Assembly (NCBI RefSeq): GCF_013178945.1 | Contig: NZ_JABFDM010000010.1 | Coordinates: 1-64,000 of the forward strand | Reading direction: 5' to 3' | Source of the DNA: Bradyrhizobium aeschynomenes | GTDB taxonomy: Bacteria; Pseudomonadota; Alphaproteobacteria; Rhizobiales; Xanthobacteraceae | DNA length: 64,000 nt | The notes under the pieces: model-generated | What the model was told of the DNA's origin: nothing | What the model saw: only the letters and a program-made list of their open reading frames with translations | Database searches by the model: none | Program-made: the position numbers and the translations under genes | In this document: piece by piece, positions 34,134 through 42,920 of the stretch | How the letters are laid out: each line of letters opens with the position of its first letter | How positions within the stretch are numbered: position 1 is the stretch's first letter

Positions 34134-35458
34134 CGATTGTCCATCGTCAGCAGCGCGACCAGCATCAGCACGATCGCGGGAGCCGTCTTCACCAGCGCGC
34201 CGAGCGGTTCGAGCCAGAGGTCAGGGGTGAACAGCGCACACCCGATCATGTAGCCGAGTGAGACGAAGATGCCCGCAACGAGCCCGAGCACCGCGGTTCG
34301 CCGAAACGCGATCAGCAGCCCCACCGAGATGTCCATCATGCTGGTGATCGCCGCGAACGGAACGGCGAACCAGTCGGGCCAGCCGCGTGTGGTCAGGATC
34401 GCGGTCGTCGCCGGGAATGACACGAACAATGCAATGCTGCCCGACGCGACCCAGAACAGCACGAGGCTGACGAGGATCAGCGCCTTGACCAGGAACAGCC
34501 GTGCGAACCACTTGTCCTGGATGGTGGCGCCATGCGCGCCGACGGTCCCGGCCAGCGTTGCCGGCGCGATGCCGGTCACTGCGGTCCAGGGCGCGGGATC
34601 GCCGCGGACGCCGCGCCGGAGCTCGGTGATGGCGGTGGTGCGCATCGGCGGCATCCAGCCGAGCCGGCTCGAGATGTCACCGGCGAAAGCGCCGAGATCG
34701 ATCAGCAGCGCGGGCACCGCGATGCGTGGCCAATCCGTTGTGCCGTAGCTGCGCCGAAACGCGCCGATGACGTCGCCAAGCGTCACCGCTTCGGCCTGCA
34801 TCAGATCCCAGCTCACCGCCCGCACGGCCTCGTCGTCGATCGGCCGCGCGGCGAGCCAGGCGATGGTCGCGGCGATGTCGGCGACCGCCACCGGCTGGAA
34901 CGGCGTCGCCGCATCCTTGGCCGGCAGATCGACCGGAAGCGCCGCGAGCGCCCGCACCATTGCGCTGCCGCCATAGGCCGAGGGCGCGATCACGAAGCCA
35001 GGGCGCAGGATCGCATGCGGAATGCCGGACGCTGCGATCAGCCCCTCCGCCGCGCGCTTGGTGGTCGCGAACGACGTGTGGTCCTCGTCGGCGATGCCCG
35101 GAATCGAGACGTGAACGAGACGGGCACTGCGACCGCATGTCGAGATCGCCTGCAGCAGCCGGGCGACGAAATCGCGATGCACGGCATTGGTGTCGCTGCC
35201 CGGGCCGTCCTGCAGCACGCCCAGGCAATTGACGACGACGTCGATCTGGTGGGCGCGAATGAGCCCCGCCAATGCCGTCGCATCCAGCGCCATGATCGGC
35301 AGCTCGATGTCGAGCGGCGATGCCTGCTGCGAGGCGGAGAACGTGCGCGCGATGCCGAGCGCCGTGAAGCCGCGCCGGCGTAGATCGTCGGTGACGAAGC
35401 GGCCGATCAGGCCGGAGGCGCCGAGCACGAGCACACGCTGAGTGGCGATGGATGTCAT
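34130..35458 (-). CDS. SDR-type NAD(P)-binding protein fused to DoxX-like membrane domain
   Basis: 442 residues. The N-terminal ~290 residues are an atypical SDR (VLVLGASGLIGRFVTDDLRRR, NCLGVLQDG). After a linker, the last ~130 residues are four TM segments like DoxX (VKALILVSLVLFWVASGSIALF, AAITSMMDISVGLLIAFRR). So an NAD(P)-binding enzyme is fused to a membrane module. In such fusions the SDR part may modify a quinone or lipid near the membrane; the substrate is unknown. It lies 10 bp from the DUF2269 gene. Confidence 0.88.
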   Translation of the reverse strand: MTSIATQRVLVLGASGLIGRFVTDDLRRRGFTALGIARTFSASQQASPLDIELPIMALDATALAGLIRAHQIDVVVNCLGVLQDGPGSDTNAVHRDFVARLLQAISTCGRSARLVHVSIPGIADEDHTSFATTKRAAEGLIAASGIPHAILRPGFVIAPSAYGGSAMVRALAALPVDLPAKDAATPFQPVAVADIAATIAWLAARPIDDEAVRAVSWDLMQAEAVTLGDVIGAFRRSYGTTDWPRIAVPALLIDLGAFAGDISSRLGWMPPMRTTAITELRRGVRGDPAPWTAVTGIAPATLAGTVGAHGATIQDKWFARLFLVKALILVSLVLFWVASGSIALFVSFPATTAILTTRGWPDWFAVPFAAITSMMDISVGLLIAFRRTAVLGLVAGIFVSLGYMIGCALFTPDLWLEPLGALVKTAPAIVLMLVALLTMDNR

Positions 35459-35468
35459 GCGTGCCTCG

Positions 35469-35936
35469 TCAGAACGGCTTTGCGACCATCAGCCAGAGAA
35501 TGGCCATGACCGAGCCGAAGCCGGGAATGCCGCACAGGAACCAGCGGCGGAAGACGATGAAATAGCGTGGCGGCAAGGGTTGTGAGTTCGTGTCGGCGGC
35601 ACGCGCGAGATCGCGCAGCTCGATCTGCATGAAGATCACGGGCACCCAGAACAGGCCGGCCATCGCATAGAGCGCGAGGGAGGTGAGCAGCCAGCGTTCC
35701 GACAGCGAGGTCGACGACAGCCACATCAGCACGCCGCCGGTCACCGGCTGCAGCAGCACCGCCGACAGCGTGAACAGCATGTCCGCGATCACGACGACGC
35801 CGGCGGTGCGCGCGATGAACGCGGCCTCGCCGCTCAGATGCGCCATCAGCATGAAGAATGCGATCCCCGTGCCGGTGCCGAGGATCACGATGGCGCCGAG
35901 CACGTGAAGATATTTAATGAGGAAATACAGCGTCAT
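35469..35936 (-). CDS. DUF2269 integral membrane protein
   Basis: 155 residues with four TM segments (LIKYLHVLGAIVILGTGTGIAF, VVVIADMLFTLSAVLLQPVTG, LALYAMAGLFWVPVIFMQIEL and a C-terminal one). The His in TM1 (KYLHVLGA) and the PVTGG motif are typical of this family, which may resemble heme-binding CopD/YndB-like membrane proteins. Function not known. It is 21 bp after the hydrolase gene in the same operon. Confidence 0.85.
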   Translation of the reverse strand: MTLYFLIKYLHVLGAIVILGTGTGIAFFMLMAHLSGEAAFIARTAGVVVIADMLFTLSAVLLQPVTGGVLMWLSSTSLSERWLLTSLALYAMAGLFWVPVIFMQIELRDLARAADTNSQPLPPRYFIVFRRWFLCGIPGFGSVMAILWLMVAKPF

Positions 35937-35957
35937 CGTGTCCTTGTTAGTGGCGCC

Positions 35958-36842
35958 TCATCGGACGCGGTGGACAGCCGCGCGCGCACGGGAGAGCGCT
36001 TCCGACACGGCCGTGATACCGCCTTGCTGCTCGGCGAGCCAATGACCCTCATGAGAGAACGGCGGCAACAGCCTGAACTCCGCGGTTCCGCCGGCGAAGG
36101 TGAATGCGTCGGCCAATTGCCGCGACAATGACGGTGGGAAGTAGCTGTCATTGGCCGCAACGAGCCAGGTGACATCGAGGCGCGCGTCGCGCCCGAAAAT
36201 GCGCACTGCTTCGCGCAGTCGCTGCTCCGCGCACACGCGCCCCTCGACGTCATCGGCGTGTCCACCGCGTCCGGGCGCGAACACGATAATTCCCGAAACG
36301 AGATGCGGCGACTGTGTCGCCAACGCCAGCGCGCCCCAGCCGCCGGCGGAGTGGCCGACGACGAGCGCGCCGCCTTTCGCCACGAATGGCTGCTCGCGCA
36401 TGTAGGCGAGCGCCCGGAGGATCTGTGCGGCGGTGGCGCGTCCCGCCTTCTCGTAGTTCGCTTCCTCGCAGCCGCCTTGATCTTCGACATACGGCCCGCC
36501 GGTGCGGCCATGACCGAGACGCTCCGGCACCAGTACGGCATAGCCGCGCGCGACCAGTTCGCGCGCCAGCGCCGTGTAGCTCGGCTGTGGCATCTGCGCC
36601 CGCCGCAGCGCGTTCTGCGTCGAAGCGTGGGCGATCAAGGCCAGCGGAAACGGTCCGTCTCCAGCGGGCCGATACAGCAGTGCATGCGCAGGAATTCCGG
36701 GTTCGGTGGATGGCACCAGCCATTGCTGCTGCCGCGCCGTCTCGCCCGCGGGCGCGACCGGGCCGAATGTCTGCGCCCGCGCGCCCGGTCCGGTCAGGAC
36801 GGCGAGCACGAGCAACCATGAGACGCAGCGAAGCAGTGCCAT
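35958..36842 (-). CDS. Secreted alpha/beta hydrolase (dienelactone hydrolase-like)
   Basis: 294 residues with a signal peptide (LRCVSWLLVLAVLTGPGARAQ, cut near residue 23). The nucleophile elbow is VVGHSAGGWGALA (Ser), the acid Asp lies in AANDSYFPPS, and the His in FSHEGHWLA. This resembles periplasmic serine hydrolases. It leads the operon down to the DCC gene. Substrate unknown. Confidence 0.88.
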   Translation of the reverse strand: MALLRCVSWLLVLAVLTGPGARAQTFGPVAPAGETARQQQWLVPSTEPGIPAHALLYRPAGDGPFPLALIAHASTQNALRRAQMPQPSYTALARELVARGYAVLVPERLGHGRTGGPYVEDQGGCEEANYEKAGRATAAQILRALAYMREQPFVAKGGALVVGHSAGGWGALALATQSPHLVSGIIVFAPGRGGHADDVEGRVCAEQRLREAVRIFGRDARLDVTWLVAANDSYFPPSLSRQLADAFTFAGGTAEFRLLPPFSHEGHWLAEQQGGITAVSEALSRARAAVHRVR

Positions 36843-37082
36843 TCAGCCGGACGGGAGGATGTTGAGCCTCGGCCACACTAGCCGACGCCATGGCTGATCA
36901 GATGCAGTTTTTAGTTCGACCTATGAACGTGCGGTGACAGAGCACCGTCAACTCGCGACAATGTTGCGAAATTGTCCCCTTTCGGCACAGGTTTCCGCCA
37001 CGGTGATGCCGAAAGTCCACAGGTTAACCGATCTTTAACGTGGCACCTTGAAGGCGGACCGCTGACTTGCTTTGATCCCGTC

Positions 37083-37592
37083 ATGAGCACAACCCTGATC
37101 GAAGTCCGTCCGGCCAAGGCTGCAGATGCGGCTGCGGTGGCGTCAGCCCATGATGAAGCTTGGCGTTCTGCCTACCAGGGGATCATCCCTGGCGCAGAGC
37201 TGGAGAAGCTGATCAACCGTCGCGGCCCGCAATGGTGGGACAGCGCGATCCGCAAAGGCAGCCGCGTCAGCGTGCTGGTGTTCAACGACAAGGTCGCAGG
37301 CTATGCGAATTACGGCCGCAACCGCGCCCGCAGCCTGCACTTCGACGGTGAAGTCTACGAGCTTTATCTGCGACCGGAATTTCAGGGGCTGGGGTTCGGT
37401 CGCCGGCTCTTTCAGTCCGCCAAGCGCGATCTCGCGCAGAGCGGCCTGAAGAGCATGGTGGTGTGGGCGTTGTCCGACAACGATCCCGCCACCGAGTTTT
37501 ACCGCGCGTTGGGCGGCCGCATGGTCGCGCGCTCGTCGGAGCGCTTCGGGCCGAAGTCGCTCGACAAGGTCGCCTTCGCCTGGACCAACTGA
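37083..37592 (+). CDS. GNAT-family N-acetyltransferase
   Basis: 169 residues from ATG 37083; the longer frame from 36972 has no ribosome site. The acetyl-CoA motif is LRPEFQGLGFGRRLFQ near residues 98-113, and the fold ends FYRALGGRMVAR. Substrate unknown. The upstream 36843-37082 region is shared with the divergent hydrolase operon. Confidence 0.92.
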   Translation: MSTTLIEVRPAKAADAAAVASAHDEAWRSAYQGIIPGAELEKLINRRGPQWWDSAIRKGSRVSVLVFNDKVAGYANYGRNRARSLHFDGEVYELYLRPEFQGLGFGRRLFQSAKRDLAQSGLKSMVVWALSDNDPATEFYRALGGRMVARSSERFGPKSLDKVAFAWTN

Positions 37593-37612
37593 GTCCGGCG
37601 GACTTAAGCTCT

Positions 37613-37637
37613 CGCCGCGTTAAGCGTTAACGCGGCG
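37613..37637. repeat. Perfect 11-bp inverted repeat after the GNAT gene
   Basis: CGCCGCGTTAA-GCG-TTAACGCGGCG, 20 bp after the GNAT stop. No T-run follows, so it is either a weak terminator or a protein-binding palindrome before ppa. Confidence 0.75.
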
Positions 37638-37734
37638 GTGAATTGAACTGAAGGTCAGGGATTGAGGTAGCTGTTGCGCAGCCGCGATTTTTTTGCGACT
37701 GCGAATGCGAGCGCTCGTCTTGCGGGCGTCCGAC

Positions 37735-37766
37735 CCTCAAACGTTCAAGTCCTCAAACGTTCAAGT
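37735..37766 (+). repeat. Perfect tandem duplication of a 16-bp unit upstream of ppa
   Basis: CCTCAAACGTTCAAGT occurs twice end to end, ending 14 bases before the ppa start codon. Each unit contains AACGTT. It may be an operator pair or part of the 5' leader. Confidence 0.85.
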
Positions 37767-37780
37767 TCTACGGAGCATCC

Positions 37781-38317
37781 ATGCGCATCGACGCCATCCC
37801 GATCGGGAAAGATCCGCCGCGCGAGGTCAACGTCGTCATCGAAGTGCCTGTCGGCGGTGAGCCGATCAAGTACGAGCTCGACAAGGAAGCCGGCACGCTG
37901 ATCGTCGACCGGTTCCTCTATACGGCGATGCGCTATCCCGGCAATTACGGCTTCATCCCGCATACGCTGTCGAACGATGGCGACCCGTGCGACGTGCTGG
38001 TCGCCAACACCCGCGCGATCGTGCCTGGCGCAGTGATGAGCATCCGCCCGGTCGGCGTGCTGCTGATGGAGGACGAGGCCGGCGGCGACGAGAAGATCAT
38101 CGCGGTGCCGTCCTCGAAGCTCACCCAGCGCTACGACAAGGTCCGCAGCTATTCGGACCTACCGGACATCACGCTGCAGCAGATCCAGCATTTCTTCGAG
38201 CACTACAAGGATCTCGAGCCCGGCAAATGGGTCAAGGTGCTGCGCTGGGGCAATGCCGACGATGCCCATCAGCTGATCAGCGAGGGCATCGCTCGCGCCA
38301 AGGCGACGAAGAAGTAG
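37781..38317 (+). CDS. ppa: Inorganic pyrophosphatase
   Basis: 178 residues, the standard family-I length. The signature NDGDPCDVLVANTRA carries the metal-binding Asp residues; IKYELDKEAGTLIVDR and YPGNYGFIPHT are also conserved. It hydrolyses PPi from biosynthesis, in the cytoplasm. ACGGAG precedes the ATG after a 16-bp tandem repeat. A palindrome separates it from the convergent folD. Confidence 0.97.
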   Translation: MRIDAIPIGKDPPREVNVVIEVPVGGEPIKYELDKEAGTLIVDRFLYTAMRYPGNYGFIPHTLSNDGDPCDVLVANTRAIVPGAVMSIRPVGVLLMEDEAGGDEKIIAVPSSKLTQRYDKVRSYSDLPDITLQQIQHFFEHYKDLEPGKWVKVLRWGNADDAHQLISEGIARAKATKK

Positions 38318-38337
38318 CAGCTCAGGACAGCCAAGGA

Positions 38338-38379
38338 CGTCATTCCGGGTTCGGCTCTGCGACCCGCCCCGGAATGACG
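38338..38379. repeat. Palindrome between ppa and folD (bidirectional terminator-like)
   Basis: CGTCATTCCGG ... CCGGAATGACG, an 11-bp perfect stem with internal pairing (GGGTTCGG...). It resembles the dispersed 'CGTCATTCCGGG' repeat of Bradyrhizobium and lies exactly between convergent genes. Confidence 0.75.
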
Positions 38380-38386
38380 ATGAGGC

Positions 38387-39271
38387 CTAGACCGCGGGCT
38401 TCGGCAGCCCGGCGATGGCGCAGGCGGCGCGCAGGGTGTTCACCAGCAGGCAGGCCACCGTCATCTGCCCGACGCCGCCCGGCACCGGCGTGATGGCACC
38501 TGCGACCTCAGCCACTTCGGCATAAGCGACATCGCCGACCAGCTTCGTCTTGCCCTCGGCGGTCGGGATGCGGTTGATGCCGACGTCGATCACGGTTGCA
38601 CCCGGCTTGATCCAGTCGCGCTTCACCATTTCCGGACGACCCACCGCCGCATAGACCAGATCGGCGCGCGCCGTGAGTGCGGGCAGGTCCCGCGAGCGCG
38701 AATGCGCGATCGTCACCGTGGCGTTCTCGTTCAGCAGCAGCTGCACCAGAGGGCGTCCGACGAGGTTGGAGCGGCCGATCACGATCGCATTCATGCCTTC
38801 CAGCGAGCCGTGCACGGTCTTGCTGAGGATGATGCAGCCGAGCGGGGTGCACGGCGCCAGCGCGGGCTGGCCGCCCGCGAGGCGGCCAGCATTGTGCGGA
38901 TGCAGGCCGTCGACGTCCTTGGCCGGATCGATGGCGTTGATCACGACCTCGGTCTCCAGCCCCTTGGGCAACGGCAGCTGCACCAGGATGCCATGCACCG
39001 ACGGATCCTGGTTGAGCTTTGATATCAGCGCCAGCAGCTCCGCCTGCGAAACGTCAGCGGGCAGCCTGTGCTCGAACGAGGCCATGCCGGCGGCCTGGGT
39101 CTGGGTGTGCTTGCTGCGGACGTAGACCTCGGAAGCGGGATCGTTGCCGACCAGCACCACCGCGAGGCCCGGCGTGAGGCCATGGTCGCGTTTGACCCGC
39201 GCAACCTCCTGCGCGACCTGTGCCCGCAGATCGGCTGCGATGAGTTTTCCGTCGATGATGCGTGCGGCCAT
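38387..39271 (-). CDS. folD: Bifunctional methylenetetrahydrofolate dehydrogenase/cyclohydrolase
   Basis: 294 residues from ATG 39271 (MAARIIDGK). Marks: YVRSKHTQTQAAGM (substrate Lys region), GILVQLPLPKGLE, KDVDGLHPHNAGRLA, and the NADP site VIGRSNLVGRPL. C-terminal GVGQMTVACLLVNT is typical. It makes formyl-THF in the cytoplasm. Upstream on the same strand are DUF167 and YggT genes. Confidence 0.96.
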   Translation of the reverse strand: MAARIIDGKLIAADLRAQVAQEVARVKRDHGLTPGLAVVLVGNDPASEVYVRSKHTQTQAAGMASFEHRLPADVSQAELLALISKLNQDPSVHGILVQLPLPKGLETEVVINAIDPAKDVDGLHPHNAGRLAGGQPALAPCTPLGCIILSKTVHGSLEGMNAIVIGRSNLVGRPLVQLLLNENATVTIAHSRSRDLPALTARADLVYAAVGRPEMVKRDWIKPGATVIDVGINRIPTAEGKTKLVGDVAYAEVAEVAGAITPVPGGVGQMTVACLLVNTLRAACAIAGLPKPAV

Positions 39272-39405
39272 TGCTCTACCTCGTCGTTCAACACAGCCCA
39301 TTGAGCGCCGGACGCCTGCCGCAAGCTCGACCCCCTCCGGGGGAGGGTAAAGACCGCCGTTGGCGAAGCGACCGCCTCGGTTCGCTCTTGCTGCGTCTGC
39401 TCTGA

Positions 39406-39735
39406 CTATTTCCCGGTCGGCTTATGGGCTGCAACGAGGTCGCGCAAGGCCTGATCCAGCCTGGATGGATCGCCGTCGATCGTGACCTGCTTGAGCCGCG
39501 CGGTCGTGCCGGAGGTGATTCGCACCGAGGCCTTGGTGACGCCGATCGCCTTGGCCAGGAGCTCGGTCACGGCGCGGTTCGCTTCGCCGCCATCGGCGAT
39601 CGCGCGCACCCGCACCTTGAGCACGCTGCGACCGTCGGACAAGGTCTCGACGCCGTCGATGGCGTCGCGTCCGCCGCGCGGGGTCACCCGCAGCGCGACC
39701 GTCACGCCGCCGGCCGCTGCGCGCCAGGGGTCCAT
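39406..39735 (-). CDS. DUF167 (YggU-type) protein
   Basis: 109 residues. The conserved core is VTPRGGRDAIDG, then KVRVRAIADGGEANRAVTELLAK. This small cytoplasmic family has unknown function and usually sits after yggT, as here (13-bp gap). Confidence 0.92.
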   Translation of the reverse strand: MDPWRAAAGGVTVALRVTPRGGRDAIDGVETLSDGRSVLKVRVRAIADGGEANRAVTELLAKAIGVTKASVRITSGTTARLKQVTIDGDPSRLDQALRDLVAAHKPTGK

Positions 39736-39748
39736 CGCGGCGACGGCG

Positions 39749-40039
39749 TCAGAAGACGTTGGGATAGATGTAATAGGTGATGACCCGCTGGATCAGCATG
39801 ATGATCAGGATCAGCACGATCGGCGAGATGTCGAGACCGCCGAGATTGGGCAGCATGCGGCGGATCGGCGCCAGCACCGGCTCGGTGATTCGGTACAGGA
39901 ACTCGGCGACGTTGGACACGAACTGATTGCGCGTGTTGACGACGTTGAAGGCGATCAGCCACGACAGAATCGCCGAGGCGATGAGCAGCCAGACATAGAG
40001 GTCGAGAACGATCAGAACGATGTCGAGAACGGCACGCAT
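39749..40039 (-). CDS. YggT-family membrane protein
   Basis: 96 residues, two TM segments (VLDIVLIVLDLYVWLLIASAILSW and PIVLILIIMLIQRVITYYI) flanking EPVLAPIRRMLPNLGGLDISP, the hallmark of YggT. The family is linked to osmotic stress and cell division in some bacteria. First gene of a YggT-DUF167-folD run. Confidence 0.94.
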   Translation of the reverse strand: MRAVLDIVLIVLDLYVWLLIASAILSWLIAFNVVNTRNQFVSNVAEFLYRITEPVLAPIRRMLPNLGGLDISPIVLILIIMLIQRVITYYIYPNVF

Positions 40040-40237
40040 GCGGGTCCACTCGTGGGCGAGGTCGCGAATTCGACCTGCGACGCCCGGTAGATATCGGTTC
40101 CCCCCCGCCCAAACAAGGGACCGTGCCCGTCAAGGCTAACGGGCGATGTGAGCGTTCTTGACTTGACCGCTGCGCCCACTGTAAATGGCGCCCGATCTGC
40201 CGGCCGCCTTTTCCCACCATCGAAGCGGTCGTGTCAC

Positions 40238-40311
<74 letters not shown>

Positions 40312-40313
<2 letters not shown>

Positions 40314-40404
40314 CGCTTCGCCCTTCGGGTTACGCGTGGCGCAGCCACGCAAGAGCCCGAGGGGCGAAGCGTGGTGCCCGGCGAAGCCCCTTGGCGAAGC
40401 CGGG
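40312..40404 (+). repeat. Hairpin repeat directly after tRNA-Ala
   Basis: Starts at the CCA end. ACGCTTCGCCCTTCGGG pairs with a CCCGAGGGGCGAAGCGT arm, around an inner GCGTGGCGCAGCCACGC hairpin; then CCCGGCGAAGCCCCTTGGCG leads to a second stem ending GCCGGG. The same unit follows tRNA-Thr at 58191-58282. Likely terminator or processing element. Confidence 0.85.
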
Positions 40405-40446
40405 CTGACTCAGCCCTCAAAGCCAATCGTCCGGAAAGCGCGCCCG

Positions 40447-41259
40447 CTACTCCGCAGCCTCCGCCATCACCGCAACCGGCTCGCGCGCCAGCCAGCCGTC
40501 GAGAAAATGCGCCAGCCACACCCGCTCGGCGGCGTCGTGCACCGCGCGGCCTTCGAAATGGTGATGGCGGGGACAGGCGCCCGGCGTATCCAGCCGGGCA
40601 TGGCCGCGCGTCGTCCAGCGACACATCATCGCGTAGGTGACGTCGGGGTGGAATTGCAGCCCGGTCGCGTTCTCGTATTGATAGGCCTGGACGGGAAAGT
40701 CGCCGCCCTCGGCCAGCAGGTCGGCGCCGGCGGGCAGGTCGAAGCCCTCGCGATGCCAGTGATAGACGTTGTCGGGCCAATGCGGGCACAGCTTCTGCCC
40801 GGCCCGCGTCGGGCGGATCGGATAATAGCCGATCTCGGCGCGGCCTTGCGGATGCGGGGCGACCTGCGCGCCGAGCTGAACGGCCAGCATCTGCGCGCCA
40901 AGACAGATCCCCAGGAACGGCCGCTGCTCGCGCAACGGCACCTCGATCCAGTCGATCTCGCGGCGGACGAAGTCGTCCGGATCATTCGCGCTCATCGGAC
41001 CGCCGAAAATAACGGCACCTGCGTGCTCATCGAGCGTTTCCGGCAACGGGTCGCCGAAACGCGGACGGCGGATATCGAGCGGATAGCCACGGGCGCGCAG
41101 CGCGTTGCCGATGCGGCCCGGGCTCGACGTCTCCTGGTGCAGGATGATGAGGACGGGCCGGCGCGGCGCAGCCGCCGGGGCTGGCTTCGAGTGGAGATGC
41201 CGAACGTCCGCCTTGGCGGTCCCGTTCGGTTGCAGCGAAGGGTATGGCCTGAGCATCAC
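40447..41259 (-). CDS. Class I glutamine amidotransferase-like protein
   Basis: 270 residues. The GATase nucleophile is GICLGAQML, with GGPMSANDPD upstream and the His in LQFHPDV. The usual Glu of the Cys-His-Glu triad (HPE) is Asp here (HPD). Such proteins can hydrolyse glutamine or gamma-glutamyl compounds; GMP-synthase-like stand-alone GATases are common in this genus. It points towards the tRNA-Ala repeat. Confidence 0.85.
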   Translation of the reverse strand: MMLRPYPSLQPNGTAKADVRHLHSKPAPAAAPRRPVLIILHQETSSPGRIGNALRARGYPLDIRRPRFGDPLPETLDEHAGAVIFGGPMSANDPDDFVRREIDWIEVPLREQRPFLGICLGAQMLAVQLGAQVAPHPQGRAEIGYYPIRPTRAGQKLCPHWPDNVYHWHREGFDLPAGADLLAEGGDFPVQAYQYENATGLQFHPDVTYAMMCRWTTRGHARLDTPGACPRHHHFEGRAVHDAAERVWLAHFLDGWLAREPVAVMAEAAE

Positions 41260-41338
41260 CTGGCGATCATAGCTAAGCGAAGGTTAACGGTGCGTGAGCA
41301 AGTCGACATTGCCGAAGCAAGCGCCGGGCCAGCGTCCG

Positions 41339-42118
41339 TCAACTCCGTTTCAGCTGCAGCCGCCCGACCGCGTCGAGGATGAAGCCGCGCGGGAACCAGC
41401 GCAGCAGGAACGGCACGATCTTGATGCCGATCCCGGGCAGCACGACCCGCTTGTCGGCCATCAGGCCGCGATAGCCGGCTTCGGCCACAGCCTTCGGCGG
41501 CACGTTGAGAATCACCGAGTCCACTCCCGGCTTGAAGCCGGCGCGGTCCTGGAATTCCGACGGCACCGGACCGGGGCACAACACGGTGACCCGCACGCCA
41601 TGCGGCGCCAGCTCCTTGCGCAGCGCCTCGGTGAACGAGATCACATAGGCCTTGGAGGCGTAATACACCGCCATGCCCGGTCCGGGCAGGAAGCCGGCGA
41701 CCGAGCCCAGGTTGAGGATGCCGCCCTTGTTGCGGATCAGCTGGTCGGAAAAGCGCAGCGACAGCTCGGTCAGCGCCCGGACGTTGACCGCGATCATGTC
41801 GAGCTGCTCGGTGCGGTCGAGCTGCACGGCCTTGCCGAACAGGCCGAAGCCGGCATTGTTGACGAGATATTCCAGTTCGACTCCGGCCGCCGACAAGGCG
41901 GCCTCGATGGTCGCGCCGGCGTCGGGCGAGGTGAGATCGCAGGGAATGACGAGCGGCGCCGGGCCGCCCTTGGCGGCGATCTCCTGCGCCAGCGCCGCAA
42001 GACGGTCCTCGCGCCGCGCCGTGAGCGCCAGACGGTGTCCATTGGCGGCAAACACACGGGCCAACTCGGTCCCGATCCCCGCCGATGCCCCCGTTACGAG
42101 CGTGACACGTTCACCCAC
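41339..42118 (-). CDS. Short-chain dehydrogenase/reductase
   Basis: 259 residues. NAD(P)-binding TGASAGIGTELARVFAA, NNAGFGLFG, catalytic Ser in LNLGSVAGFLP and YxxxK as YYASKAYVISFTEAL. This resembles the DltE/YqjQ-like SDR group. Substrate unknown. The last ~50 residues (FLLRWFPRGFILDAVGRLQ) are hydrophobic. Confidence 0.93.
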   Translation of the reverse strand: MGERVTLVTGASAGIGTELARVFAANGHRLALTARREDRLAALAQEIAAKGGPAPLVIPCDLTSPDAGATIEAALSAAGVELEYLVNNAGFGLFGKAVQLDRTEQLDMIAVNVRALTELSLRFSDQLIRNKGGILNLGSVAGFLPGPGMAVYYASKAYVISFTEALRKELAPHGVRVTVLCPGPVPSEFQDRAGFKPGVDSVILNVPPKAVAEAGYRGLMADKRVVLPGIGIKIVPFLLRWFPRGFILDAVGRLQLKRS

Positions 42119-42324
42119 AATCCCTGCTCTTCGATCACGTTCCGAACATCATCCGATTGCGGCGGACGAGAGCATAGGCAGGCGGGAACATGCAAGCCGC
42201 CGCAAAATGCGGGCGAGCGTCCTATCGCCGCAATAGTTGCGGATTCACATAGGTTTACATGAACGGGGAAGCCCGGAACAAAATTAAAGTTTGTTCATCT
42301 GGAGTTCCGGGGGCCCGACGCGCC

Positions 42325-42792
42325 TCAGCCCGGGTCGCTGGCGCTGCGCCCCGCCACGCGGTGCTTCAGGTCGACGCGGTCGCGTGCGGAGATGCCGAGC
42401 AGCTCCGAGGCGCGCCAGACCACGTTGTCCTCGAACTCGGTCACCTTGCCGTCGGCATAGACCAGCTGCCACATCATCTCGACGATGCGCAGGCGGCCGG
42501 CCTCGTCGACCTCGCGCATGAGGACGCTGGTGAAACGATAGAGATCGACCGCCTCGCCCTCCGCCAGCATGGCCTGGGCGATCAGCCGGTCTGCGCTGCC
42601 GGGATCGAGCCCGAAGCGCAGCTCGATCAGGCTGTGCAGCTTGCGCCGCTCGGCCGCGCTCGGCTCGCCGTCCAGCGAGATCACGTGGATCAGCAGCGCG
42701 GTCGCCGCCAGCTGATAGCCGTTGTCGTCGAACGCCGGCGTCTGCTGCGGCGAAACGACGTCGGCGATGAATTGGCGCAATCCCTCGAGCAT
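42325..42792 (-). CDS. TerB-family (tellurite resistance-like) protein
   Basis: 155 residues, all helical. TerB marks: ATALLIHVISLDGEPSAAERRKLHSLIE and IVEMMWQLVYADGKVTEFED, with Asp residues for Ca2+ or metal. Despite the name, most chromosomal TerB-like proteins do not confer tellurite resistance. Confidence 0.88.
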   Translation of the reverse strand: MLEGLRQFIADVVSPQQTPAFDDNGYQLAATALLIHVISLDGEPSAAERRKLHSLIELRFGLDPGSADRLIAQAMLAEGEAVDLYRFTSVLMREVDEAGRLRIVEMMWQLVYADGKVTEFEDNVVWRASELLGISARDRVDLKHRVAGRSASDPG

Positions 42793-42920
42793 GGCGTCCT
42801 TCGGCTGTCAGATTCGCGGGCCGGCCAATCGGCCGTCCTGCTGACGACTATCATATGCGACCGCGAGCGGCGCTCGGCAATGCGTCGTGGCCCGGTCGGC
42901 GCATGACATTTCGGTAAGCG

